Notes: generated by a model from the sequence alone, not told the origin. A stretch of DNA of 64,000 nucleotides from Aurantibacter aestuarii (GCF_003008425.1 NZ_PXOQ01000009.1:503501-567500); one strand, 5' to 3'; numbered from the stretch's first letter, positions 29,319 to 40,388 are shown. Translations and numbers: made by a program.

Positions 29319-29726
29319 TTATTTATTTTTAAGATAGGCTTCAATATCGCTTAAATGTACATTTAAAGCATGTGTAGAAATTTGAATTTCCTTAATTAAA
29401 ATTGCCAGAGACACAATTAATAACACGAGTCCAAAACCAAAACACCAGACTGCAAGTAGCTTTAATTCTATGTAAATTAAAAACATGGTTAACACACAAA
29501 ACAATAAACTTGTAATTCCAAAAATTTGCATCCAACGCGTTAAATTTAAACGTTGCTTGATGTTTTTAATTTGAAAAATAAGCGACTCGTCCTTACTTTC
29601 TATATATTTATCTCTTAAGCCTCTAACTATCGCTGCATAAGCCAAAAAGCGATTGGTATAAGCCAGCATAATTAATGAAATAGCAGAAAATAATAAAGCT
29701 GGAGTGGTAAGTGTAAGTTGTTCCAT
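29319..29726 (-). CDS. DUF2721 membrane protein
   Basis: A 135-residue protein with an N-terminal hydrophobic segment (LTTPALLFSAISLIMLAYTNRFLAYAA), a basic middle (RGLRDKYIESKDES, KNIKQRLNLTRW) and two further membrane segments (IFGITSLLFCVLTMFLIYI and LLAVWCFGFGLVLLIVSLAILI). The TPALLFSAISLIMLAYTNRF start is typical of the DUF2721 family. Function unknown. It is the last gene of the lpdA side on this strand but separated by lpdA's terminator, so it is probably read from its own promoter. Confidence 0.82.
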   Translation of the reverse strand: MEQLTLTTPALLFSAISLIMLAYTNRFLAYAAIVRGLRDKYIESKDESLIFQIKNIKQRLNLTRWMQIFGITSLLFCVLTMFLIYIELKLLAVWCFGFGLVLLIVSLAILIKEIQISTHALNVHLSDIEAYLKNK

Positions 29727-29738
29727 AACTGCAAAAAT

Positions 29739-29772
29739 AAAAAAAAGCGAACTCCTTAGAGCTCGCTTTTAA
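29739..29772 (-). terminator. Rho-independent terminator of lpdA
   Basis: On the minus strand AAAAGCGA.GAG loops to CTC.TCGCTTTT (one internal mismatch) and runs into T residues. It lies about 20 bp after the lpdA stop codon. Confidence 0.8.
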
Positions 29773-29791
29773 CCTATAGTAAATATCTTGT

Positions 29792-31192
29792 TTAAACGTG
29801 TAATGCTCTATCTTCTGTAGCCGCTAAAGCAGCTTCTTTAACAGCTTCTGCAAATGTTGGATGTGCATGGGACATTCTAGAAATATCTTCAGCAGATGCT
29901 TTGTACTCCATCGCAACAACAGCTTCAGCAATTAAATCGGCACAACGTGCACCAATCATATGCACTCCTAAAACCTCATCGGTTTTCTTGTCGGCTAAAA
30001 TCTTAACAAATCCATCAATATCTCCAGATGCTCTTGCGCGTCCTAAAGCTCTAAATGGAAACTGCCCTACTTTATACTCTACTTTATTTTCTTTTAATTC
30101 TTCTTCGGTTTTACCAACAGCTGCTACTTCCGGCCATGTGTAAACCACACCTGGAATTAAGTTGTAATCGATATGTGGTTTTTGTCCCGCCATAGTTTCG
30201 GCTACAAATACACCTTCTTCCTCAGCTTTATGCGCTAACATAGCTCCTTTAATCACATCTCCAATAGCGTAAATGTTAGAAGCCGAAGTTTGTAAATGGT
30301 CGTTTACTTCAATTTGTCCGCGATCGTTAATTTTAACGCCAGCAGCTTCAGCATTTAAACCATCTGTGTAAGGACGACGACCAACAGATACTAGGCAATA
30401 ATCACCTTCCATAACGACTTCTTCACCCTTTTTGTTATCGGCTTTTACTATAACCTTATCACCTTGACGCTCTACAGATTTCACTTTATGTGACACATTC
30501 ATAGTGCATTTTGCTTTCTTAAATACTTTATTAAGCTCTTTAGATAAGCCTGCATCCATTGTAGGGATAATACGATCCATGTACTCTACCACAGTAACTT
30601 CTGCTCCTAAACGTCTGTAAACCTGTCCTAATTCTAAACCAATAACACCACCACCAATAATGATTAAATGTTTTGGAATTTCTTTTAATTTTAAGGCTTC
30701 TGTAGAGGTAATAATACGCTCTTTATCTAAATTGATAAATGGTAAGTTTGAAGGCTTAGAACCTGTTGCTATAATGGTTTTTTTAGCTTCAATTTCTGTA
30801 GTATCTTCGCCCTTAATTGTAATATGAGTAGCGTCTTTAAAGCTACCTAATCCTTGATAAACGTCTATATTATTTTTTTTCATTAAATAATCAATCCCAC
30901 CTGTAGTTTGATCTACTACAGCTTGTTTACGACCAATCATTTTTTCTAGGTTCACTTTAACATCACCTGGTATTTCAATACCATGCTCTTCAAAATGCTT
31001 TGTTGCTTCTTCATAATGGTGCGAAGAACTTAGTAAGGCTTTACTAGGAATACAACCAACATTAAGGCAAGTACCACCAAGGGTATTGTATTTCTCTATA
31101 ATGGCAGTTTTCATGCCTAATTGTGCGCAACGAATAGCTGCTACATATCCTCCAGGTCCCGAGCCAATAATGGCAACATCGTATGAATTCAT
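29792..31192 (-). CDS. lpdA: Dihydrolipoyl dehydrogenase (E3)
   Basis: Reoxidises the dihydrolipoyl arms of 2-oxo acid dehydrogenase complexes. The 466-residue flavoprotein has the FAD motif AIIGSGPGGYVAAIRCAQLG at 6-25, the redox-active disulfide GGTCLNVGCIPSKALL (about 39-54), the NAD motif IIIGGGVIGLELG, and the C-terminal SHAHPTFAEAVKEA with the catalytic His and Glu. Full length and intact. The E1/E2 subunits are not in the window. Confidence 0.97.
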   Translation of the reverse strand: MNSYDVAIIGSGPGGYVAAIRCAQLGMKTAIIEKYNTLGGTCLNVGCIPSKALLSSSHHYEEATKHFEEHGIEIPGDVKVNLEKMIGRKQAVVDQTTGGIDYLMKKNNIDVYQGLGSFKDATHITIKGEDTTEIEAKKTIIATGSKPSNLPFINLDKERIITSTEALKLKEIPKHLIIIGGGVIGLELGQVYRRLGAEVTVVEYMDRIIPTMDAGLSKELNKVFKKAKCTMNVSHKVKSVERQGDKVIVKADNKKGEEVVMEGDYCLVSVGRRPYTDGLNAEAAGVKINDRGQIEVNDHLQTSASNIYAIGDVIKGAMLAHKAEEEGVFVAETMAGQKPHIDYNLIPGVVYTWPEVAAVGKTEEELKENKVEYKVGQFPFRALGRARASGDIDGFVKILADKKTDEVLGVHMIGARCADLIAEAVVAMEYKASAEDISRMSHAHPTFAEAVKEAALAATEDRALHV

Positions 31193-31226
31193 AAAATTGT
31201 GTTTTGTTGAATTTTTTAAACGATTA

Positions 31227-31234
31227 CAAAAGTA
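31227..31234 (-). promoter_or_regulatory. -7 promoter box upstream of lpdA
   Basis: The minus strand reads TACTTTTG (TAnnTTTG), about 35 bp before the lpdA start. No strong -33 element is seen. Confidence 0.45.
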
Positions 31235-31273
31235 CGATTTTGTAATTTGATAGCATATAAAGATTTGTAAAAT

Positions 31274-31735
31274 TTAATCCAGATTAATGGCATGGGTTTG
31301 TTTTACTTCATTTATAACAAACATACTATGTGTACTACCTATGTGGTTAATAGTGGTTAATTTTTCAACCATAAATTTTCTAAAAGCTTTCATATCTTTT
31401 ACAATGACTTTAATTAAATAATCATAATCGCCACTAACATGATAACATTCTAAAATTTCAGGTAATTGAGCAATTTCCTTTTCAAATTTCATAACATAAT
31501 CCTGCGTATGCTGAATTAATTTAACATGACAAAATGTAACAAAACCCCTATTAATTTTTTCTTTTGAAATGAGCGCCACATAATTTGTGATAAAGCCATT
31601 TGATTCTAATTTTCGAATTCTCTCATATACCGCAGTAACCGAAAGGTTGAGCTGATTAGAAAGTGCTTTCGTGGTTTGCTTGCTATCTTCCTGAAGCAGA
31701 TTTAAAATATTTTTATCTATTGCATCCAATACCAT
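31274..31735 (-). CDS. Lrp/AsnC-family transcriptional regulator
   Basis: A 153-residue regulator. The N-terminal winged helix (ILNLLQEDSKQTTKALSNQLNLS..VYERIRKLESNGFI) binds DNA, and the C-terminal AsnC/RAM domain (about 65-150) holds EILECYHVSGDYDYLIKVIVKD, which senses amino acids. It is divergent from the PLP enzyme at 31896, with 160 bp between the genes, so it probably regulates that gene; such pairs of Lrp and methionine gamma-lyase or cystathionine-type genes are common. Confidence 0.92.
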   Translation of the reverse strand: MVLDAIDKNILNLLQEDSKQTTKALSNQLNLSVTAVYERIRKLESNGFITNYVALISKEKINRGFVTFCHVKLIQHTQDYVMKFEKEIAQLPEILECYHVSGDYDYLIKVIVKDMKAFRKFMVEKLTTINHIGSTHSMFVINEVKQTHAINLD

Positions 31736-31895
31736 GTGTATGAAAATTTTTCGTTAATAAAACGTAATTATTATTCATTGTTTAAATTTTAATCTAATAT
31801 ACATTATATTAATAGATATAAAAACTAAAATTCACATATACCATTGTAAATACTTCTGCAAAAACAGATATTTGATACTTAAAAGTTTTTTAATT

Positions 31896-33095
31896 ATGGC
31901 ATTTAAACCTGCAAACGAAATACAAGATTTACAATACTTTGGAGAATTTGGTGGTGTTAACCCATCTATTTCAGACTCCTCTACCTATACCTTTTTATCG
32001 GCTAAAACCATGTTCGATACCTTTGAAGGGAACGCAGATGGTTGTTATTTATATTCCAGACATTCTACACCTTCTAACCTTTATTTAGGTGAAGCTTTAG
32101 CTGCTATGGAAGGTACAGAAACTGCAAATGTCACCGCTTCTGGTATGGGTGCAATTACACCTGTATTAATGCAATTATGCGGTTCTGGAGACCATATTGT
32201 ATCCAGCAGAACGATTTATGGTGGAACCTATGCTTATCTTAAAAACTTTATGCCACGCTTTAATGTATCGACTTCTTTTGTGGATATTACTAAATTAGAT
32301 GCTGTAGAAGCTGCAATTACTAAAAACACCAAAGTTTTATACTGCGAAAGTGTAAGTAATCCATTGTTAGAAGTTGCAGATATTAAAGCATTAGCGGAAT
32401 TAGCAAAAAAACACAATCTTAAATTAATTGTAGATAATACCTTTTCACCATTAAGTATTTCTCCTGCAAAATTAGGAGCAGATGTGGTTATACACAGCCT
32501 TACAAAGTTTATTAATGGATCTAGTGATACTGTTGGTGGTGTTATTTGTGGTACACAGGACTTTATTAATGCATTAAGAAGTGTAAATGATGGCGCGTGT
32601 ATGCTTTTAGGCTCTACAATGGATAGTCTTAGAGCTGCTTCAATTTTAAAAAACTTAAGAACATTACATATTAGAATGCAGCAACATAGTCTAAATGCGC
32701 ATTTTTTAGCTGAAAAATTTGAAGGTTTAGGATTAAAAACGGTTTATCCTGGTTTAAAATCGCACCCATCACATAACCAGTTTAAAAGTATGATGAATGA
32801 TAAGTATGGCTTTGGCGGGATGCTAACTATAGATGTAGGTTCTTTGGACAAAGCCAATGCTTTAATGGAGTTAATGCAAGAAAAAAATCTAGGTTACTTA
32901 GCAGTTAGTTTAGGATTTTATAAAACTTTATTTAGCGCACCAGGAAGTTCTACCAGTTCTGAAATTCCTGAAAACGAACAAAAAGAAATGGGCTTAAGTG
33001 ATGGGTTAATTCGTTTTAGTATTGGTTTAGATGCCGATATTGAACGTACCTTTAAGATGATGCAAGAGTGTATGAAATCTGTTGGTGTTTTATAA
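31896..33095 (+). CDS. Trans-sulfuration-type PLP-dependent enzyme (methionine gamma-lyase-like)
   Basis: A 399-residue member of the Cys/Met-metabolism PLP family. The start at ATG 31896 is chosen over a TTG 24 bp upstream. Landmarks: YLYSRHSTPSNLYLGEALAA, VTASGMGAI (phosphate loop), CESVSNPLLEV, IVDNTFSPLS and the PLP lysine in VIHSLTKFINGSSD (Lys204). Where most relatives have GHSD after the lysine this protein has GSSD. The reaction (gamma-lyase, gamma-synthase or O-acetylhomoserine sulfhydrylase type) cannot be decided from sequence; the divergent Lrp regulator favours amino-acid degradation. Confidence 0.85.
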   Translation: MAFKPANEIQDLQYFGEFGGVNPSISDSSTYTFLSAKTMFDTFEGNADGCYLYSRHSTPSNLYLGEALAAMEGTETANVTASGMGAITPVLMQLCGSGDHIVSSRTIYGGTYAYLKNFMPRFNVSTSFVDITKLDAVEAAITKNTKVLYCESVSNPLLEVADIKALAELAKKHNLKLIVDNTFSPLSISPAKLGADVVIHSLTKFINGSSDTVGGVICGTQDFINALRSVNDGACMLLGSTMDSLRAASILKNLRTLHIRMQQHSLNAHFLAEKFEGLGLKTVYPGLKSHPSHNQFKSMMNDKYGFGGMLTIDVGSLDKANALMELMQEKNLGYLAVSLGFYKTLFSAPGSSTSSEIPENEQKEMGLSDGLIRFSIGLDADIERTFKMMQECMKSVGVL

Positions 33096-33115
33096 ACACT
33101 GATTAGAAAAGAGTT

Positions 33116-33146
33116 AGAAATGCCAGAATTGTATTCTGGCTTTTCT
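33116..33146 (+). terminator. Rho-independent terminator of the PLP enzyme gene
   Basis: An 8-bp stem GCCAGAAT (33122-33129) with ATTCTGGC (33133-33140), three-base loop, followed by TTTTCT. Confidence 0.75.
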
Positions 33147-33199
33147 ATTTGCAAAACTTAGCTTAAAATCGTAACATTACATTTCAATTAATTAACTAC

Positions 33200-34681
33200 A
33201 TGCAAGACCAATCTAACCTTTCTGAAACAGAAATTCAAGACCAGAAAATTATAAACAATAAAGAATTAAATCTATTAGAAGCTTTAATTCCTGTTGTTAT
33301 TTTAATGGGCTTATTAGCTTATAATATTTTCTTTGTAGAAGATCAGTTATGGTTTGGAGATTATACCAATCAAATTATATTATTAGTAGGCGGTTTAGTA
33401 GCTGCAACTGTTGGCTTCTTTAATAAAGTGACTGTTGTAAATATGCTAAAAGAAGTGTGGGAAAATTTACGCAGTGTTTTTGTACCCATCATGATTTTAT
33501 TTTTAGTTGGTGCATTGGCTGGAACCTGGTTAATAAGTGGTATTATTCCTGCAATGGTGTATTATGGCTTACAAGTTTTAAATCCAGATATATTTTTACC
33601 AGCATCAGTTATTATAGCCGCCATCATCTCTATTGCTACCGGTAGTTCTTGGACTACATCTGCAACAGTTGGTATTGCCTTAATAGGAATAGGTACAGCT
33701 TTAGGGATTTCACCTGGGATGATTGCTGGAGCAGTTATTTCTGGAGCTTATTTTGGAGATAAAATGTCTCCTTTAAGTGATACTACAAATCTTGCTCCTG
33801 CTATGGCTGGAACGGATTTGTTTACGCATATTAAATACATGACTTTTACAACGGTGCCTACTTTAATAGTTACTCTTATTGTATTTTCTGTTTTAAGTGC
33901 GACTATAGACACTACAGGTAATGCAGATATAACTGGTTTGTTACAAACCATAGATACTACTTTTAATATTAGTCCTTATCTTTTTATTGTCCCTGCTGTA
34001 GTAATTATTTTAATTCTGTTTAAAACTAAACCTCTTATAGCATTATTATCTGGTGTAGTTTTAGCGGCAGTATTTAGTGTGATTTTCCAGGCAGATGTAT
34101 TAGAACAGTTAGCTGATAGTCAATTTACTGCTATCTCTAATGCGATATTAACAGACACAAATATTACTACAGAAAATGAAAAGTTAAATGAACTTTTTAG
34201 TTCTGGTGGGATGAATGGAATGCTTTGGACCATTTACCTTATTTTGTGTGCAATGGTTTTTGGAGGTATTATGGATGCAATTGGTGCATTAGCCAAAATC
34301 ACTAAAGAGTTGCTTAAATTAGCATCTTCTGTATTCGGTTTATTTGCAAGTACAGTTATTAGTTGTTTAGGTTTAAACGCTATAGCTAGTGACCAGTACT
34401 TAGCTATTGTAATTCCTGGTAAAATGTTTAAAAAAGCCTATCAAGATAAAGGCCTAGCTCCAGAGAACTTAAGTAGAACATTAGAAGATTCTGGTACTGT
34501 AACTTCTGTATTAATCCCATGGAACACTTGTGGAGCCTATCAAAGTGGTGTTTTAGGTGTAAGTGTAGCAGACTATTTTGTGTATGCTGTATTTAATTGG
34601 TTAAGCCCATTTACAACCTTACTATTTGCTGCTTTAAACATCAAAATCAGACAGTTAACCACAAAAAAAGTAGCGGTCTAA
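33200..34681 (+). CDS. nhaC: NhaC-family Na+/H+ antiporter
   Basis: A 493-residue inner-membrane protein with about eleven or twelve helices. Characteristic NhaC-family loops are visible: IISIATGSSWTTSATVGIALIGIG, MIAGAVISGAYFGDKMSPLSDTTNLAPAMAG and SGTVTSVLIPWNTCGAYQSGVLG. It would export sodium in exchange for protons, apt for a marine cell. The hydrophilic N-terminus (residues 1-25) is longer than average. It is monocistronic between two terminator-bearing genes. Confidence 0.9.
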   Translation: MQDQSNLSETEIQDQKIINNKELNLLEALIPVVILMGLLAYNIFFVEDQLWFGDYTNQIILLVGGLVAATVGFFNKVTVVNMLKEVWENLRSVFVPIMILFLVGALAGTWLISGIIPAMVYYGLQVLNPDIFLPASVIIAAIISIATGSSWTTSATVGIALIGIGTALGISPGMIAGAVISGAYFGDKMSPLSDTTNLAPAMAGTDLFTHIKYMTFTTVPTLIVTLIVFSVLSATIDTTGNADITGLLQTIDTTFNISPYLFIVPAVVIILILFKTKPLIALLSGVVLAAVFSVIFQADVLEQLADSQFTAISNAILTDTNITTENEKLNELFSSGGMNGMLWTIYLILCAMVFGGIMDAIGALAKITKELLKLASSVFGLFASTVISCLGLNAIASDQYLAIVIPGKMFKKAYQDKGLAPENLSRTLEDSGTVTSVLIPWNTCGAYQSGVLGVSVADYFVYAVFNWLSPFTTLLFAALNIKIRQLTTKKVAV

Positions 34682-34755
34682 ATTTGCTATAAACAAAACT
34701 TATTCTTGCATAAATATTTAAAATTTTATTAACAGGCAAAGCCCCAAAAGGACTG

Positions 34756-34763
34756 TATATTTG
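34756..34763 (+). promoter_or_regulatory. -7 promoter box of the peroxiredoxin operon
   Basis: TATATTTG, a perfect TAnnTTTG, lies 37 bp before the peroxiredoxin ATG. The -33 region is not evident. Confidence 0.6.
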
Positions 34764-34799
34764 CACTGAATTTAATTTTAATTATTTAAACACATATTT

Positions 34800-35444
34800 A
34801 TGGCATTTGTAGGAAAAAAATTCCCGAATTTAAGCGTTAACGCAATGAATGAAATGGGCGATACTTTTAAAGTAAACGTTCTTGAAGAAGCAATTAATAA
34901 TAAGAAGAAAGTAGTTTTATTCTGGTATCCTAAAGATTTTACATTTGTTTGTCCAACTGAATTACATGCTTTCCAAGCAGCTTTACCTGAATTTGAAAAA
35001 AGAAATACTATTGTAATTGGCGCATCTTGTGATACTGCTGAAGTACACTTCGCGTGGTTAAGCGCATCAAAAGATAATGGAGGTATTGAAGGTATAACTT
35101 ACCCTTTATTAGCAGATTCTAACCGTAACTTAGCTTCTACATTAGGTATTTTAGATATTTCTAATGAGCAGTATAACGAAGAAACTGGTGTTGTAACTGT
35201 AGATGGTGACAATGTAACTTTCAGAGCGACTTATATTATAGATGAAGAAGGTACTGTTCAGCATGAAAGTATTAACAACATGCCTTTAGGTAGAAATGTA
35301 AACGAATACTTAAGAATAGTAGATGCTTTAACTCACGTACAGGAAAAAGGAGAAGTATGTCCTGCTAACTGGGAAGAAGGAAAAGAGGCTATGCAAGCTA
35401 ACGCAAAAGGTACTGCTGAGTATTTAGCAAAACACTTAAACTAA
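34800..35444 (+). CDS. Peroxiredoxin (AhpC/Prx1-type 2-Cys)
   Basis: A 214-residue typical 2-Cys peroxiredoxin that reduces hydrogen peroxide and organic hydroperoxides. The peroxidatic Cys51 is in FTFVCPTELHAF and the resolving Cys187 in GEVCPANWEEG; LFWYPKDFTF and HFAWLSASKDNGG fit the fold. It is followed by a thioredoxin gene 73 bp away, its probable electron donor, and then a DUF6952-like gene. Confidence 0.95.
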   Translation: MAFVGKKFPNLSVNAMNEMGDTFKVNVLEEAINNKKKVVLFWYPKDFTFVCPTELHAFQAALPEFEKRNTIVIGASCDTAEVHFAWLSASKDNGGIEGITYPLLADSNRNLASTLGILDISNEQYNEETGVVTVDGDNVTFRATYIIDEEGTVQHESINNMPLGRNVNEYLRIVDALTHVQEKGEVCPANWEEGKEAMQANAKGTAEYLAKHLN

Positions 35445-35517
35445 ATAACTAATATATAGTTTTAAATCCTTCCAAATTTTCCTTTTTGGGAGGATTTATA
35501 ATTTAAACCCATTTATT

Positions 35518-35826
35518 ATGTTACAAGAATTAGAAAATGATCACCTTGATCAAATTATTAAAGATAACGAAACTGTAGTGGTTCAATACTCTGCTACTTG
35601 GTGTGGAAACTGCCGTATCATGAAACCAAAGTTTAAAAAATTAGCTACGGAAAATGAATCTGTTGCATTCGTAATTGCTGATGCTGAAAAATTTCCTGAG
35701 TCAAGAAAATTAGCTAACGTAGACAATCTACCTACATTTGCTACATTTAAAAATGGAGCATTTGTAAATCAGACACAAACCAACAAATTTGACGTTTTAA
35801 AAGACCTTGTAAACGAAGTTATTTAA
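35518..35826 (+). CDS. Thioredoxin-family protein with CGNC active site
   Basis: A 102-residue thioredoxin. The active site is SATWCGNCRIMKP (Cys29, Cys32), with Asn where classic thioredoxin has Pro, so its redox potential may differ. The cis-Pro lies in NVDNLPTFATFKNG. It is probably the electron donor of the peroxiredoxin encoded just upstream. Confidence 0.9.
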   Translation: MLQELENDHLDQIIKDNETVVVQYSATWCGNCRIMKPKFKKLATENESVAFVIADAEKFPESRKLANVDNLPTFATFKNGAFVNQTQTNKFDVLKDLVNEVI

Positions 35827-35845
35827 TTTTTTAAGTTACAAACCT

Positions 35846-36103
35846 ATGAAATTACCTGTTATAAAACATTTGACGCAATTTATTGAAGATAATGACGAAG
35901 ATTATGTTGTAGAAACCATTGAAACCTTAGAAGCTTTAACCGAAGTATCTTCTTTAAAAGATGAAGAGTTAGATGTAATAGGTGAATTAATTTCTAATAT
36001 GTATGGTGCTTTAGAAGTTAGAAAAATGACTAAAGAAGGTACGCCGCAAAAAGAAGCCTTAAACACTTTTATGAAGCGTGTGTTAGGCTCTATCGATAAA
36101 TAG
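35846..36103 (+). CDS. DUF6952-like small protein
   Basis: An 85-residue acidic, helical protein (MKLPVIKHLTQFIEDND.., then DEELDVIGELISNMYGALEV). From memory it matches the uncharacterised family DUF6952 that follows peroxiredoxin and thioredoxin genes in Flavobacteriaceae. It starts 19 bp after the thioredoxin stop and ends before a bidirectional terminator, completing a three-gene operon. Confidence 0.7.
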   Translation: MKLPVIKHLTQFIEDNDEDYVVETIETLEALTEVSSLKDEELDVIGELISNMYGALEVRKMTKEGTPQKEALNTFMKRVLGSIDK

Positions 36104-36120
36104 TAAACCTGAATATAAAT

Positions 36121-36154
36121 AAAAAAGTCACTTTTTACAAAGTGACTTTTTTTT
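36121..36154. terminator. Bidirectional Rho-independent terminator
   Basis: A 12-bp perfect stem (AAAAGTCACTTT at 36123-36134, AAAGTGACTTTT at 36139-36150) with loop TTAC; T runs on both strands serve the convergent operons ending at 36103 and 36153. Confidence 0.88.
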
Positions 36155-36623
36155 AGTTTAATAAATTAACTAAAGCTTCAAATTTCTTTTCTCTGGCGTA
36201 ATCTAAAGCCGTTTTATGATTATGGTCTTTTATGGATTGATCTGCCTTATGATTTAATAAGGTTTTCACCACTTCAATTTGATTATACTGTGCGGCAAAA
36301 GATAAGGCAGTTGTTCCATTGTTGTTTATTTGGTTTACTTCTGCATTGTGTTGAAGCAATAATTTTACAAGTTCTAAATTCCCCTTAAAACTTACTCCAA
36401 TTAATGCGGTATTCCCTGAGGCATCCCTTTCATTTATAGGCGCATTAAACCTTAACAAGCATTGCGTAGCATCCAAATTATCAAAATAAGTCGCAAAAAT
36501 TAAAGGAGTAAAACCCCTTGCATCTTTAGCATTGACTAATTCAGTATTTGCTACTAATAACGCTTCTAATTGCGTTGTGTTTCCTATTTTTATACGTTCA
36601 AATAAATTTTCAACAGTATTCAT
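36153..36623 (-). CDS. Ankyrin-repeat protein
   Basis: A 156-residue protein built of about four ankyrin repeats, with no signal peptide. The repeats are visible as ARGFTPLIFATYFDNLDATQ, ASGNTALIGVSFKGNLELVK and NNGTTALSFAAQYNQIEVVK, then NHKTALDYAREK. It directly follows katG (71 bp, with a hairpin between). Ankyrin proteins linked to catalase genes occur in other bacteria, where one is thought to help a catalase; here this is only analogy. It probably binds another protein in the cytoplasm. Confidence 0.88.
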   Translation of the reverse strand: MNTVENLFERIKIGNTTQLEALLVANTELVNAKDARGFTPLIFATYFDNLDATQCLLRFNAPINERDASGNTALIGVSFKGNLELVKLLLQHNAEVNQINNNGTTALSFAAQYNQIEVVKTLLNHKADQSIKDHNHKTALDYAREKKFEALVNLLN

Positions 36624-36640
36624 AAACTTTCATTTAAATA

Positions 36641-36673
36641 AAAAAAGGAACTATAATATAACTTATAAGTTCC
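36641..36673 (-). terminator. Hairpin and T run between katG and the ankyrin gene
   Basis: On the minus strand GGAACTTATAA pairs with TTATAGTTCC (bulged) and is followed by six T residues. It may end most katG transcripts before the ankyrin gene, or act as a partial attenuator. Confidence 0.55.
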
Positions 36674-36694
36674 ATTTTAACATTTAATAATTTA

Positions 36695-38932
<2,238 letters not shown>

Positions 38933-39046
38933 TTAGTAAGATTTTATAAGATATAAAATTATCACATTTCACATCTTGTATATTTTTAAAAAGATTGAAA
39001 ATTATTATCAAACTATCAATAGAACTAATACTATAACATTTATTCA

Positions 39047-39079
39047 TAAAAAAAACACATACTAAAAAGCATGTGTTTC
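39047..39079 (-). terminator. Rho-independent terminator of the fasciclin gene
   Basis: On the minus strand AAACACAT (39078-39071) pairs with ATGTGTTT (39060-39053), followed by a T run. It lies some 25 bp after the fasciclin stop codon. Confidence 0.75.
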
Positions 39080-39104
39080 TATATCTATTGTTACTCTTTA
39101 AGAT

Positions 39105-39683
39105 TTATGATTTCGGCAAAACAACCTTATCAATAACATGTATAACACCATTAGACTGGTTTACATTCGCTATAGTTACTTTCGCAGTATTTCCGTTTTC
39201 ATCATTAATATAAACGTCTTTACCTTTCATCCAAGCCGTTAAAGTTCCTCCGGCAACTGTTTTCAATTCAGCTTTACCATCCATTTTCTTAATCATTTTT
39301 ACTAAATCTGCAGCTTTATAATCTCCTGCAACAACATGATATTTTAAGACAGCTTGTAATGTTGTCTTGTTCTCTGGCTTTAATAATGTTTCTACGGTTC
39401 CTTCAGGTAGTTTTGCAAAGGCATCATTTGTAGGAGCAAATACAGTAAAAGGTCCTTTACTTGATAAAACCTCTACTAAGTCTGCTGCCTTAACTGCTGC
39501 TACTAAAGTGGTGTGATCTTTAGAATTTACAGCATTTTCAACGATGTTTTTAGAAGGATACATGGCTGCTCCACCAACCATAACAGTTTTTTCTTCCATC
39601 ATTTTATCTTGTGCAAAACCGAAAGTTGCTGTAGATAATGCCACTACTAATAATCCTTGTTTTAATACTTTTAATGTGTTCAT
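39105..39683 (-). CDS. Fasciclin (FAS1)-domain secreted protein
   Basis: A 192-residue protein with a signal peptide (MNTLKVLKQGLLVVALSTATFGFAQ) and one FAS1 domain at about 50-190. The two family motifs are seen: GPFTVFAPTNDAFAKLP (H1) and the closing NGVIHVIDKVVLP (H2). FAS1 proteins act in adhesion or at the cell surface. It is divergent from tpx across 177 bp that contains a direct repeat. Confidence 0.9.
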   Translation of the reverse strand: MNTLKVLKQGLLVVALSTATFGFAQDKMMEEKTVMVGGAAMYPSKNIVENAVNSKDHTTLVAAVKAADLVEVLSSKGPFTVFAPTNDAFAKLPEGTVETLLKPENKTTLQAVLKYHVVAGDYKAADLVKMIKKMDGKAELKTVAGGTLTAWMKGKDVYINDENGNTAKVTIANVNQSNGVIHVIDKVVLPKS

Positions 39684-39757
39684 AATAGTTTATTTTAAGT
39701 TGTTAATATGCCCTATAAACGTTTACGCTTGACTGTTGGTTTTTTTTAATACGTTCT

Positions 39758-39777
39758 TTAACACGATATTAACACGA
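39758..39777. promoter_or_regulatory. Tandem 9-bp repeat in the fasciclin-tpx intergenic region
   Basis: TTAACACGA occurs twice with a 2-bp spacer (39758-39766 and 39769-39777), an 11-bp period close to one helical turn. A palindrome TAAACGTTTA lies at 39716-39725. Such phased repeats suggest a regulator site or a special sigma-factor promoter for the fasciclin gene. Confidence 0.4.
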
Positions 39778-39860
39778 ACAACATTTTTTTTAAGATTTAC
39801 TTTTGATTTAATGGTGGTTTTAGACTTAACTTTACTTTGAATTTTAATACTCATATATCT

Positions 39861-40367
39861 ATGGCGACTATAACATTTAAAGGAGAACCAGCACACACAG
39901 TTGGAGAATTACCAAAAAACAATTCTAAAGCACCAGACTTTAAATTGGTCAATTCAGATTTATCTGAAAAAAGTTTGAAAGATTATAAAGGACAACATGT
40001 TATTCTAAATATTTTCCCGAGTGTAGATACTGGCATTTGTGCAACTTCGGTAAGAAATTTTAATAAAGAGGCTAGTGAATTAGAAAACACAAAAGTATTG
40101 TGTGTTTCTAAAGATTTACCTTTTGCATTTTCACGTTTCTGTGCTGCAGAAGGTTTAAATAACGTTGAAACCTTATCAGATTTTAAAACTGGACAATTTG
40201 GTAAAGACTATGGCGTTACTATGGCAGACACTCCTTTTTCTGAATTATTATCTAGGGCTGTTGTGGTAATTAATAAAGATGGAAACGTGGTATATACTGA
40301 ACAAGTTCCAGAAATTGCTCAAGAACCAAACTATAAAGCTGCTTTAGAAGCTGTTGCGAACTTATAG
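39861..40367 (+). CDS. tpx: Thiol peroxidase Tpx
   Basis: A 168-residue atypical 2-Cys peroxiredoxin. The start at ATG 39861 (MATITFKGEP) is chosen over a TTG 24 bp upstream, since it gives the usual Tpx N-terminus. The peroxidatic Cys60 lies in PSVDTGICATSVR and the resolving Cys94 in FSRFCAAEG. LSDFKTGQFGKDYGV is typical of Tpx. A strong terminator follows. Confidence 0.95.
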   Translation: MATITFKGEPAHTVGELPKNNSKAPDFKLVNSDLSEKSLKDYKGQHVILNIFPSVDTGICATSVRNFNKEASELENTKVLCVSKDLPFAFSRFCAAEGLNNVETLSDFKTGQFGKDYGVTMADTPFSELLSRAVVVINKDGNVVYTEQVPEIAQEPNYKAALEAVANL

Positions 40368-40388
40368 TTTACTGGAGTCTAAAGTTTT

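Noticed and set aside
31872-31895. Longer N-terminus of the PLP enzyme starting at TTG
   Set aside because: Adds a hydrophobic stretch (MILKSFLI) absent from the family; ATG at 31896 gives the normal start.
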